Shown here piece after piece: positions 22,580 through 29,911 of a DNA stretch of 46,930 nucleotides. Numbering within the stretch: the stretch's first letter is position 1; the number at the start of each line of letters is the position of its first letter. A program made the translations under genes and the position numbers. The stretch is from CAYRUZ01 sp964427895 (GTDB lineage: Bacteria; Patescibacteriota; Gracilibacteria; Peribacterales; Peribacteraceae), in the NCBI GenBank assembly GCA_964427895.1, contig CAYRUZ010000006.1, forward strand, positions 1 through 46,930, written 5' to 3'. The notes under the pieces are model-generated. The model did no database searches, was not told where the DNA came from, and was given only the letters and a program-made list of their open reading frames with translations.

Positions 22580-23326
22580 ATGCACAAAGACTCCTGCGCT
22601 GACAAAAGGCTCTCCGTGTACCTCTCACCGGAGTACAGCGAGGTACGCCGGGGCGACCGGGAGATCGACGCACAAGCTGCGGAAGCGCAACAAGCCATCC
22701 GCGCGCTCATGGCCCTGTCGGACGAAGTGCAGCCGGACGCGCGCCGCGAACAATTGGCCTACCTGGTTTCGCTGGGGGAACGGCTCAAACAGTGCGTGCG
22801 CCAAGCAGAGGAGTTGGCCATGGAAACGAGCAACGATCCATCGGTGATTCGCACGGCTTCCAACGAGACCCTGGATGCAGCTGTGACGGAGGAAATCGCA
22901 CACGGCCCCTACAGACGTGCCTACCGGACCGAACAAGGGTCCATCTATCTCGAAACGCCGGCAGGCTGCACGCTGCGCATCAAAGGCCCGGACACACGCG
23001 GGACACGCGTTCAACCCGCTTGTGCGCGGACGTATTTCGTCACGAATGAAACGGCGGAAGAGTTCTTGCAGGCAAGAAAGGAGGGGGCCAACGGTGAGGA
23101 ATTGATCGGTCGGTCATTTGGACACGTCCCATTCGGCATCGGCGTGCGTCCTCTCGAATTCGATCCGGCCTGCACGTTCGACCGGACACTCCTTCGTGTG
23201 GAAACGGATCGATTCGTCATCGAAGGGATGGCCAACGGCGGCATGGCATCCAATACCATTGCGGGGGTGAATCACGTGGGACATGCCGTCACCGACGTGT
23301 TGCGAGAGACGCCGGACAAGGCCTGA
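22580..23326 (+). CDS. Hypothetical soluble protein
   Basis: 248 aa. The N-terminal third is helical and charged (EIDAQAAEAQQAIRALMALSDE...RLKQCVRQAEELA). The C-terminal two thirds are beta-rich and Gly-containing (GSIYLETPAGCTLRIKGPD, GRSFGHVPFGIGVRPLEF). No signal peptide, TM segment or catalytic motif was recognised. It is bounded by tRNA-Ile upstream and converges on the FNR gene, 1 bp apart. It carries the best -10 box of the window. Confidence 0.65.
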   Translation: MHKDSCADKRLSVYLSPEYSEVRRGDREIDAQAAEAQQAIRALMALSDEVQPDARREQLAYLVSLGERLKQCVRQAEELAMETSNDPSVIRTASNETLDAAVTEEIAHGPYRRAYRTEQGSIYLETPAGCTLRIKGPDTRGTRVQPACARTYFVTNETAEEFLQARKEGANGEELIGRSFGHVPFGIGVRPLEFDPACTFDRTLLRVETDRFVIEGMANGGMASNTIAGVNHVGHAVTDVLRETPDKA

Positions 23327-23327
23327 A

Positions 23328-24023
23328 TCACATGTAGCTTTCCGCATGCAGGTCGTGTTTTGGCACGCCCCAGTCCATACAGTTGCCCTTCAACGCCTGC
23401 ACCGTTTCGGGTGCGCCGCAGAGATAGACGCTCACTCCCGTGAAATCTTCCACGACCTGCGGAAGATGCGCGAGGAGGGATTGCCCTTCTTGAAGCACGA
23501 AACTATTGACGCTCAGCTGCGGAAACTGCGACCGCAACACGCTCCACTCTTCCTGCCAGAAGCGGTCCTCGGGGCGCAGAACTCCGACCGCCAGGTGCAT
23601 GCGACGAGCATCGCCGCGTTCGCGCGCATTCCACAGGATCTGCGACCGCAGAGGCGCGATGCCGGTACCCGTGGCAACGAACAGATAGTCTTTCGTCGTC
23701 CCCAGGTCGAGCGTGAATCGACCGAAAGGACCGCGCAACACGACGGGGGTGCCCGGCTCCACCGCTCGCTCGACCCACGCGCTCGCACGCCCGTTGCGGA
23801 CAAGCTTGATCACGAATAGCAGCTCATCCTCGGCGGGAGACGAGGCGATGGAGTACGCCCGGGGCTGGACATCGGCAGGGTCCTCCAGGGAGGGAACGTC
23901 GAACAGAACGAATTGTCCGGGCAGGAATTTGAACCCGATCGGTTTGGAAAGGCGCAGCTCATACACGCCGGGCGCAAGCACGCGCTTGCCGACGCACGCG
24001 ACAACGGCTGTCGGAACGCTCAT
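23328..24023 (-). CDS. Ferredoxin/flavodoxin-NADP+ reductase-like flavoprotein
   Basis: Moves electrons between NAD(P)H and a flavodoxin or ferredoxin. The 231-aa product has the FAD-binding PRAYSIASSP, the pyridine-nucleotide motif VATGTGIAPLRSQI and the C-terminal VYLCGAPETVQ. The N-terminal beta-barrel starts at once. Its ATG overlaps the flavodoxin stop (ATGA), so the two form a coupled pair and the flavodoxin is the likely partner. Confidence 0.9.
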   Translation of the reverse strand: MSVPTAVVACVGKRVLAPGVYELRLSKPIGFKFLPGQFVLFDVPSLEDPADVQPRAYSIASSPAEDELLFVIKLVRNGRASAWVERAVEPGTPVVLRGPFGRFTLDLGTTKDYLFVATGTGIAPLRSQILWNARERGDARRMHLAVGVLRPEDRFWQEEWSVLRSQFPQLSVNSFVLQEGQSLLAHLPQVVEDFTGVSVYLCGAPETVQALKGNCMDWGVPKHDLHAESYM

Positions 24024-24508
24024 GCGGCGGTGTGAGGGGGAACAGGCGTCCGAAGCGCTGCGAGCAATTTTTCCCCCCAGCGCATCACGCGGTCTTCCTG
24101 TCCATACGGCTCGTTGACGAGAATGAGGGGCACCAACGGCATGGTTGCATGGGCTCCGCGCAGGAATCGCATGAACTTCTCCGTGCAGCGCACCGTATGG
24201 TAGTAGCGTTCGTCACCGAGGCTGATGAACGCAAGCCTCTGCCCCGTCAGATCGATCCCCTCCCCGTCTTCGAACAGATACCGGTGCATGCGCTCGTTTA
24301 GCTGCCCTTCGACCCCCCCGAAGTTCCATGTGCCGGACGCGAGCACCACTACGTCCGCGCGTCGCAGATCCTCCAGAGCGGCATGCTCCACCCGCTGTTT
24401 GGTCACGGTGACGTCGGCGGCCGTTTGGGAAAGCAAACGGACGAGCGTGTCGACGACGTGCTCGGTATGGCCGCTGGTGGATGCGTAGATGAAATGGAGG
24501 GAGAGCAT
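24020..24508 (-). CDS. Flavodoxin-like FMN protein
   Basis: 162 aa. The FMN phosphate loop YASTSGHTEHVVD is at the N-terminus. LASGTWNFGGVEG and FISLGDERYYHTV correspond to the loops that sandwich the isoalloxazine. An insertion near VNEPYGQEDRVM suggests a long-chain type. First gene of the flavodoxin-FNR pair. The start at 24508 is 6 nt after CATGAT on the minus strand; an earlier in-frame start at 24559 would add an unlikely N-terminal extension. Confidence 0.88.
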   Translation of the reverse strand: MLSLHFIYASTSGHTEHVVDTLVRLLSQTAADVTVTKQRVEHAALEDLRRADVVVLASGTWNFGGVEGQLNERMHRYLFEDGEGIDLTGQRLAFISLGDERYYHTVRCTEKFMRFLRGAHATMPLVPLILVNEPYGQEDRVMRWGEKLLAALRTPVPPHTAA

Positions 24509-24822
24509 GGCGACATCATGGGACAGAATGATGAGGGGGGTGAGAGGTGTCTTCTCCATGTGTCTGCTGCCTCACACCCCCCGTGGCCGGTTACACCGCC
24601 ACCGGCGGTACGGCCATTGCCGCTCCGCTGTCCCGGCGTTGCGGATGGCCGGCGGCGCGAGGGAAGAGAGAGCACGCCGTGCGTGGGAGCCCGGCGAACG
24701 CTCCGGAGACCCTCGGCCGATGGCGGACTTCCTTCATAATCAAGCATGCGCACCGTAGCCGTTCCTCGCCACGGTGCAAGCGTGCTACGGACAGCTTTTG
24801 GATACGATATTTCCTGGCTTGG
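24509..24822. other. Gene-free GC-rich stretch with several hairpins
   Basis: No credible ORF. It holds GGGGGGTGAG (24535-24544) pairing with CTCACACCCCCC (24571-24582), a hairpin ACCGCC-ACC-GGCGGT (24595-24609), and two mutually exclusive stems near 24750-24790. It lies downstream of the transposase gene and upstream of the flavodoxin pair. Confidence 0.5.
24750..24790. repeat. Two overlapping, mutually exclusive inverted repeats
   Basis: GCACCGT (24750-24756) pairs with ACGGTGC (24771-24777). CCGTAGC (24753-24759) pairs with GCTACGG (24784-24790). They share CCGT, so only one can form at a time. This may be an attenuator or the remnant of a transposon end. Confidence 0.4.
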
Positions 24823-25632
24823 TCAGTCTGCGGACCGCAAGCGTATCGCCTCCGCGGGGAGAAGGGCGGCGATATGCAACGCCTGACGTTCCACGTCGAG
24901 GGCGCGGTGGTTGTACTTCCATTCCAACTCCTTCAAGTAGAGTCCGACGTTTTCGGGTCGTATGCCGTGGTGTTTGCGCAAACGTTCCCCTGCCCATGAC
25001 CAAAAGCTTTCCAAGCCGTCTTTTTTGCGAGGAGCGTCGGTGAAACGATGAAACGTCCCCTTGCAGACGAATCCCCCGAACCGACGCGAAGCGGCACTGG
25101 CGGTGCGTACCGTGTCGACGAGTGGTTCGACCGAAATGGACCCGTCGGTTTTTTCGCGGATGCCGAATACCGGAGCATCACCGGCCAACCGTCCGGGGCA
25201 TGGCCTGGCCTTGCGGCAACGCTGGCAATACGCACTGTCATGGATGCCCATGCAGGAGGTTTCCGGTTCGGTCAGGAGACGGATGCGCGTAGACGCCAAG
25301 GTTTCCTCCGCGAGAGCGCGGCGGAACGCCGAATAGTACCCCGCGGCGATCCTGTATCGGACCTTGGCGATCTGCGCCGCGCGATTCGCAGAAAAATCCA
25401 ACGTGAAACAGAGCAGCACATCCGCGCAACGCCGAAGAGCCATACGGTCACTTTTGCGCTCCGGAACGAACTTTCGTCCGCACGTACCGCATTTTTTTCG
25501 ACCGTCGCGCAGCGCGTACAACCTGGTACGTACCGGGCATACCGGACAGAGCACATGACGCGATGCATCGCGCGTCCCCTGGCGCATTTGGCGCTTCAAT
25601 TGTGCCGAAAGAAAATGCGAATTGAGGATCAT
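24823..25632 (-). CDS. IS1595-superfamily (IS1016-like) transposase, catalytically crippled
   Basis: 269 aa. The N-terminal zinc ribbon (CPVCPVRTRLYALRDG...CGTCGRKF) is followed by a helix-turn-helix-like region, then the ISXO2-like domain. The first catalytic Asp is in GIHDSAYC. PVFGIREKTDGSISV and the C-terminal GLESFWSW plus LKELEWKYNHR are family hallmarks. Compared with IS1016-type enzymes, about 25 residues are missing between SVEPLVDTV and FGGFVCKGTFHRF, including the second catalytic Asp (the TDGWKAY region). No clear terminal inverted repeats or target duplications were found. This is a relic or domesticated protein rather than an active IS. Confidence 0.7.
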   Translation of the reverse strand: MILNSHFLSAQLKRQMRQGTRDASRHVLCPVCPVRTRLYALRDGRKKCGTCGRKFVPERKSDRMALRRCADVLLCFTLDFSANRAAQIAKVRYRIAAGYYSAFRRALAEETLASTRIRLLTEPETSCMGIHDSAYCQRCRKARPCPGRLAGDAPVFGIREKTDGSISVEPLVDTVRTASAASRRFGGFVCKGTFHRFTDAPRKKDGLESFWSWAGERLRKHHGIRPENVGLYLKELEWKYNHRALDVERQALHIAALLPAEAIRLRSAD

Positions 25633-25654
25633 CCGTAAGGCAAAAACTACGATC

Positions 25655-25662
25655 AGTATAGT
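25655..25662. promoter_or_regulatory. Overlapping divergent -10 boxes between the transposase and desulfurase genes
   Basis: AGTATAGT reads TATAGT on the plus strand (25657-25662) and TATACT on the minus strand (25660-25655). The minus box is 22 nt from the transposase ATG. Confidence 0.4.
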
Positions 25663-25734
25663 CCGAATTTCTACCTAATTGTAGGAGGAGAGACTTACAT
25701 TGCCAACGCATTGATTTTCTGTCGGGCAACACCG

Positions 25735-26946
25735 ATGATGCTTCTGCACATGGCATTGTTCTCACGTTCATCGCAGCCAGCGTCGGACACACCCAATGAA
25801 GATTTCGCCTATCTCCCCGCGAATGCGTGCTACCTGGACAGCGCGTGCCAAACGCTGCGTCCGCAATCCGTCATCGATGCGGAAACCGAGTATTACCTGC
25901 AATACAATGCCTGCGGAGGCAGGGTGAAATACCGGTGGGGCACGACTGTAGACGATAAGGTACGCCAGGCCAGGCGCGACCTGCTGGCATTCGCAGGCAA
26001 ATCCGAGAAGGAGTATTGCGTCGCATTCACCCTCAACACGACGTACGGCATCAACCTCGTCCTGCATCAATTGCCGTCCGGTTTCGAGCGTATCGTCACG
26101 AGCGAAATCGAACATAATTCGGTCCATCTCCCCGCCATATCTTGGGCCCAGAAGCGCAGCGCCAAGCGCAGCGTGCTCCCGCGCAAGGAAAACGGCGACC
26201 TCGCGTACGAGAACGAAGACATGGACCGCGCGGTCGTGCTGTTGAATACGATGTCCAACATCGATGGCAGGACGCCGGGGAATCTCCAGGCTCTCGCCTC
26301 GGATGTCCATGCGAAAGGAGGCCTGTTACTGCTGGATGCCGCGCAAGGCTTTGCTCACGATCCCGGGCGCCTGCAGGACGTCGATTTCGATGCAGCCTTC
26401 GGTTCGGGGCACAAAATGTATGGGCCTTCCATTGGCTTCATCATCATTAAGCGGTCGTTGGTTGAGCGGCTCGATCCCTTCTTTATCGGCGGAGGAACCG
26501 TGTCGGATGCCCGCCGGGATGACTACGACCTTCTGCACACGGGCGAGGAAGCGCACGCGGTGTTGGAACCCGGGCTCCAGAACTGGGGCGGCATTCTGGG
26601 TTTGGGGGAAGCCGTTCGATGGATGAATCGATCTGCCTCGACGGAGGAAGAGCTGGGCAAGGCGCTGTTCACGGGCCTTCAATCCGAGAGCAGGGTGCAC
26701 CTGCTCAATCGGGCACCGAGCGGCATCGCGAGCTTCTGGGTCGATGGTATCGACGCACACCAGCTCGCCTTGTATCTGTCGCAACGCGACATCATGTGCC
26801 GCAGCGGATACTTCTGTTGCCACTCTTACCTGGAGCACCAGTTGCACCTGCCGCCGCTGCTGCGGGTGTCCCTCGGCCGCTATAACACGGCGGCGCACGT
26901 GGAGACGTTCTTGTCCTCGCTTCATACCATCCTTTCCACCCTCTGA
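25735..26946 (+). CDS. Class V aminotransferase, cysteine desulfurase-like (SufS/NifS family)
   Basis: PLP enzyme, probably releasing sulfur from cysteine. About 403 aa. It has YLDSACQTLRP at the start of the fold, the EIEHNSVHLP substrate histidine region, LLLDAAQGFAHD (Asp binding the PLP nitrogen), and the Schiff-base lysine 227 in GSGHKMYGP. A Cys-containing loop CRSGYFCCHSYL sits where SufS has RTGHHCAQP. No SufU or IscU lies nearby. The start is uncertain: ATG 25735 or 25750, or an upstream TTG 25711. The stop overlaps the next gene by 1 bp. Confidence 0.85.
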   Translation: MMLLHMALFSRSSQPASDTPNEDFAYLPANACYLDSACQTLRPQSVIDAETEYYLQYNACGGRVKYRWGTTVDDKVRQARRDLLAFAGKSEKEYCVAFTLNTTYGINLVLHQLPSGFERIVTSEIEHNSVHLPAISWAQKRSAKRSVLPRKENGDLAYENEDMDRAVVLLNTMSNIDGRTPGNLQALASDVHAKGGLLLLDAAQGFAHDPGRLQDVDFDAAFGSGHKMYGPSIGFIIIKRSLVERLDPFFIGGGTVSDARRDDYDLLHTGEEAHAVLEPGLQNWGGILGLGEAVRWMNRSASTEEELGKALFTGLQSESRVHLLNRAPSGIASFWVDGIDAHQLALYLSQRDIMCRSGYFCCHSYLEHQLHLPPLLRVSLGRYNTAAHVETFLSSLHTILSTL

Positions 26947-28028
26947 TGTTCTGCATCGCCGCTTTCATCGTCTTCGCCGTTCTCGCGATTTTCTCGGCTT
27001 CGTTCCGCCCGCTGGCGGCAAAAGCATGGCACTGCGTCCTGCGGCGCATCACCTTCCGTCCATGCGATATCAGCTTCGGCGAAGAGATGAAGGGGAAACT
27101 CGTGGGCAAGCTCATCTTCACCCACCCCCGCCTCGCGCGCTTCATCAATCGCTGGATCGACTGGCTCTCATTCGTCTTCGTCGTGCTGAGCCTATGGAGC
27201 CTGCTGTACGTGGCGAACGCGGGATTGAATCTGTGGGTCTACGACACGTGCAATCCCTCGAACGTAGAATCGTGCTCGCTCTCGGGTGAGGCGTGCGGCG
27301 TGGACCAGGCCTCCATCGGACTGGGCGATGCCCTGCGCGAAGGCAAAATCCTTACTTGGGCGAGCAATCCGTTCGTCCACTTCTTCCAGACGGTCAGCCG
27401 CATTCCGGACCGCCTCCGGCACTGGGATCCGGCGGAATATCTCGGCCCCACGTCCACCACCTATGCGCCGCTCGATCCGGCCAAGCCCTACGCGCTGGAA
27501 GTGCTCGATCCGAGCTGCCACTTCTGCCGCAAACTCTTCGGAAACATGAAGCAGGTAGGCTTCGAGAAGAGCCACAATCTGTCGTACCTGCTCTATCCCA
27601 TTCCCGTCGGCGGTACCGGCGCGACGAAGTTCCCGCATTCGCCGCTCATCGCGTCGTACGTGGAAGCCGTGAAGCACATGCCGCTCAGCCGGCAGGGCAC
27701 GACGGTGAATCCCGACTGGCAGCTGCTTGAGAAAGTGTTCGGCACCAAGCCTGACGGCACGGATTGGCAGTCGTACTTCAACCTCGCCGCCACCGCCGAC
27801 GACGTGCGCGGCACCCTGCGGCAGTTCTTGTCCGAGATGGGATACTCCGCATCGCAGATCGCGACGATCGAGACCATCGCGGCGTCCTCCGACGTCGCCG
27901 ACGCCCTGAAACAGCAGGCGACGATCGTCGAACAGCAGCTGCGAACCATCAAGATCCCCACGCTGCTCGTCGGCGGCCGCCGCTTTGACCGCGTCGTGGA
28001 CCCCGATGCGCTGAGCGCGCTGCACTGA
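26946..28028 (+). CDS. Membrane-anchored DsbA-like thiol-disulfide protein
   Basis: 360 aa. Two N-terminal TM segments (1-20 and around 78-98) precede a large external domain with a thioredoxin-fold active site Cys191-His-Phe-Cys194 in EVLDPSCHFCRKLF. The C-terminal half ends with the cis-Pro region IKIPTLLVGGRRF. CxxC with this context fits DsbA/DsbG-like oxidases or isomerases. It likely handles disulfides of exported Cys-rich proteins, several of which are encoded here. Translationally coupled to the desulfurase (TGATG), a plausible sulfur/thiol operon. Confidence 0.8.
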   Translation: MFCIAAFIVFAVLAIFSASFRPLAAKAWHCVLRRITFRPCDISFGEEMKGKLVGKLIFTHPRLARFINRWIDWLSFVFVVLSLWSLLYVANAGLNLWVYDTCNPSNVESCSLSGEACGVDQASIGLGDALREGKILTWASNPFVHFFQTVSRIPDRLRHWDPAEYLGPTSTTYAPLDPAKPYALEVLDPSCHFCRKLFGNMKQVGFEKSHNLSYLLYPIPVGGTGATKFPHSPLIASYVEAVKHMPLSRQGTTVNPDWQLLEKVFGTKPDGTDWQSYFNLAATADDVRGTLRQFLSEMGYSASQIATIETIAASSDVADALKQQATIVEQQLRTIKIPTLLVGGRRFDRVVDPDALSALH

Positions 28029-28041
28029 CGCGCGAAACTGG

Positions 28042-28047
28042 TATACT
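28042..28047 (+). promoter_or_regulatory. Extended -10 TGG-TATACT before the GTG at 28056
   Basis: TATACT with an upstream TGG lies 8 nt before GTG 28056; predicted leaderless with a GTG start. Confidence 0.5.
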
Positions 28048-28055
28048 GTGACGCT

Positions 28056-28328
28056 GTGCAGGACCTCTTCGCGTCTCCGACGTCGACTACGCTCGCCATA
28101 GCGCTGCTTGTCGTACTGATCATCTCGCTCATCGTGTTGGGGATCGGCATCCCGGCGTACCGCCATTTGGTTCTGAGTCGGTGGGATTTTCTTTCATCCC
28201 TTGAGCACGATGGCCACCATAGACGGGCAAAGCCCGTGGGCGTGCTGGCATGGATCTATGTGGCGGTGACCGTCGCCCTTGCCGCGACCACGGTGTATCT
28301 GGCCCTATGGCAGCCCTCCCTGACGTAA
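28056..28328 (+). CDS. Small two-TM membrane protein, unknown
   Basis: 90 aa from GTG. A long N-terminal TM (LAIALLVVLIISLIVLGIGI), a short basic loop (SRWDFLSSLEHDGHHRRAK) and a second TM (VLAWIYVAVTVALAATTVYL). No family was recognised. It is followed after 3 bp by the PH-domain gene, so they share a transcript. Confidence 0.6.
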   Translation: MQDLFASPTSTTLAIALLVVLIISLIVLGIGIPAYRHLVLSRWDFLSSLEHDGHHRRAKPVGVLAWIYVAVTVALAATTVYLALWQPSLT

Positions 28329-28331
28329 CGC

Positions 28332-28883
28332 ATGCAGGAACAGCCCTCCGCTTCCGCCGGCTCACCGCTCTCCACGCTCGACAAGTATTGGGTACAGCGG
28401 TCACTCAAGCCCAGCCCGCTGCCGCGCGAAAAGCTCATCTGTTATACGCCGGAGCACTGGATCAAATACGTTTTCCCTTCGATCCTCTACCTCATCCTCG
28501 TCTACGGCGGCGCCATGCTGCTGTACTTAGCCATGATCAGCTGGGACGGCCAAATCACGTATCTCATCCTCCTGCTCATCGGCGTGCTGTTGCTCACCGC
28601 CGTGCACCACTGGTTTTTCTGGTTCCTGCTGGCCGAATCGCAAGCGTGCATCATCGTGACGAACAAGCGGGTGATCTACCTGCACAGCGGACTGCTCTGG
28701 AGCGAGGAAATGATCGAGGTCGCCTACGAGAAAATGAAGACCGTCGAAGCGCACAAGAGAACGATCCTGCAGTCGATTCTCAACTTCGGGACGCTGCAAT
28801 TCGAACCGATGGTGAAGATCAAACGCATCCCCCATCCGGGCACCATGGCCCGCCAGATCGAGCAAGCCATGGGCATGGATTAA
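28332..28883 (+). CDS. Two-TM protein with a bacterial PH domain
   Basis: 183 aa. A polar N-terminus and two adjacent TM helices (about 53-98) precede a bPH2-type domain (SQACIIVTNKRVIYLHSGLL, VAYEKMKTVEAHKRTILQSI). This architecture resembles YdbS/YdbT-like proteins of unknown role at the membrane. A second protein of the same kind is encoded at 32043. Its stop overlaps the ybaK-like start (TAATG). Confidence 0.75.
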   Translation: MQEQPSASAGSPLSTLDKYWVQRSLKPSPLPREKLICYTPEHWIKYVFPSILYLILVYGGAMLLYLAMISWDGQITYLILLLIGVLLLTAVHHWFFWFLLAESQACIIVTNKRVIYLHSGLLWSEEMIEVAYEKMKTVEAHKRTILQSILNFGTLQFEPMVKIKRIPHPGTMARQIEQAMGMD

Positions 28884-29368
28884 TGCCTATGGATGCAACA
28901 CCGTTTGAAAAGATCATCGCCCTGCTCGACGCCAACCACGCGGATTATCGCGTGGTGGAGCATGCGCCGGAAGGACGAAGCGTGGAGGTGAGCGCAATCC
29001 GGGGTAACAAGCTCGAAGAGGCCTGCAAAGCCTTGGTGGTGCGCGCGAAGCGCACGAAGAAAGCCGCCGAACGACAGTACTTCTTGCTCTGCTTCCCATC
29101 GGACCGGCAGACCGATTTCGATCTGCTCGAGCCGTACAAGGACGTCCGGCTCTGCGATCTGTCGGAACTCGAACGCCTCACATCCTGCGTTCCCGGCACG
29201 GTGCCACCGTTCTCCTTCAATCCGGAACTTGAACTGCTGATGGACCCCCGCGTGCTCGAGAACGAGAAGTTCTGGTTCAATGCCGGCCGTCTCGACCGGT
29301 CTATACAGCTTTCGTCAGCCGACTACCTGCGCATCGTCCGTCCGACGCTCCGCCAGCTCGTACGCTGA
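28883..29368 (+). CDS. YbaK/ProX-family aminoacyl-tRNA deacylase-like protein
   Basis: Members hydrolyse mischarged tRNAs such as Cys-tRNA(Pro) or Ala-tRNA(Pro). The 161-aa product has DYRVVEHAPEGRS at the start, the KALVVRAK strand with the conserved lysine, CVPGTVPPFSF (the GxxxPF-type loop) and FNAGRLDRSIQLSSADYL near the end. The editing specificity cannot be told. Coupled to the PH-domain gene upstream. Confidence 0.85.
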   Translation: MPMDATPFEKIIALLDANHADYRVVEHAPEGRSVEVSAIRGNKLEEACKALVVRAKRTKKAAERQYFLLCFPSDRQTDFDLLEPYKDVRLCDLSELERLTSCVPGTVPPFSFNPELELLMDPRVLENEKFWFNAGRLDRSIQLSSADYLRIVRPTLRQLVR

Positions 29369-29461
29369 CCGTGAGTTGCTGCGCGCTTCGGCAGAGTATT
29401 GCGTGACGCATTTTTCAGTGCGAAACGTGGTGCTAGGCTCTGCGGTAATCCCCTCCCCTCC

Positions 29462-29908
29462 ATGTCGCGTTCCGCACACTCGGGTTTCACGCTTATCGAA
29501 CTCCTGCTCGTCATTGGCATCATCGGCATCCTGGCCAGCATCGTCATCGTCGCCATCAATCCGAACAAGCAGCTCGGCAGCGCCCGCGACACCCAGCGCC
29601 GCAGCGACGTGGGGACCATCTTGAACGCCGTCACCCAATACATGATCGACAATAACGGATCGCTCCCGAGCGGGATTCCCACCACGACCGCCAAAGCCAT
29701 CTGCCAAACCGGCGCCGCAAGCTGCGTAAACGGCGTGGACCTCAGCGTTCTGACGGCATCGGGCAAATACCTCGTGAAAATGCCGGTCGATCCGCAGGTC
29801 ACGACGGGTACGGGCACGAATTACACCATCCTCCAAACCACCGGCCGCCGAATCACCGTGTCGGCACCGGGCGCGGAAGGCGGAACGGCGATCTCGGTGA
29901 CCCGCTGA
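29462..29908 (+). CDS. Type IV pilin-like protein (class III/PulG-like N-terminus)
   Basis: 148 aa. Prepilin motif SGFTLIELLLVIGIIGILAS with Glu at +5 after the predicted PilD cleavage site Gly/Phe, then a helical spine (QRRSDVGTILNAVTQYMIDN) and a compact globular part with two Cys (ICQTGAASCVNG) that could form the D-loop disulfide. Natural competence or adhesion pili are common in Patescibacteria. The start at 29462 excludes an in-frame upstream extension. It is preceded by a CU-rich leader (ATCCCCTCCCCTCC). Confidence 0.9.
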   Translation: MSRSAHSGFTLIELLLVIGIIGILASIVIVAINPNKQLGSARDTQRRSDVGTILNAVTQYMIDNNGSLPSGIPTTTAKAICQTGAASCVNGVDLSVLTASGKYLVKMPVDPQVTTGTGTNYTILQTTGRRITVSAPGAEGGTAISVTR

Positions 29909-29911
29909 GCA

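Noticed and set aside
25683..25701. GGAGGAG followed by an in-frame ATT as desulfurase start
   Set aside because: ATT starts are very rare and ATG codons follow at 25735 and 25750. Without homologues it cannot be supported.
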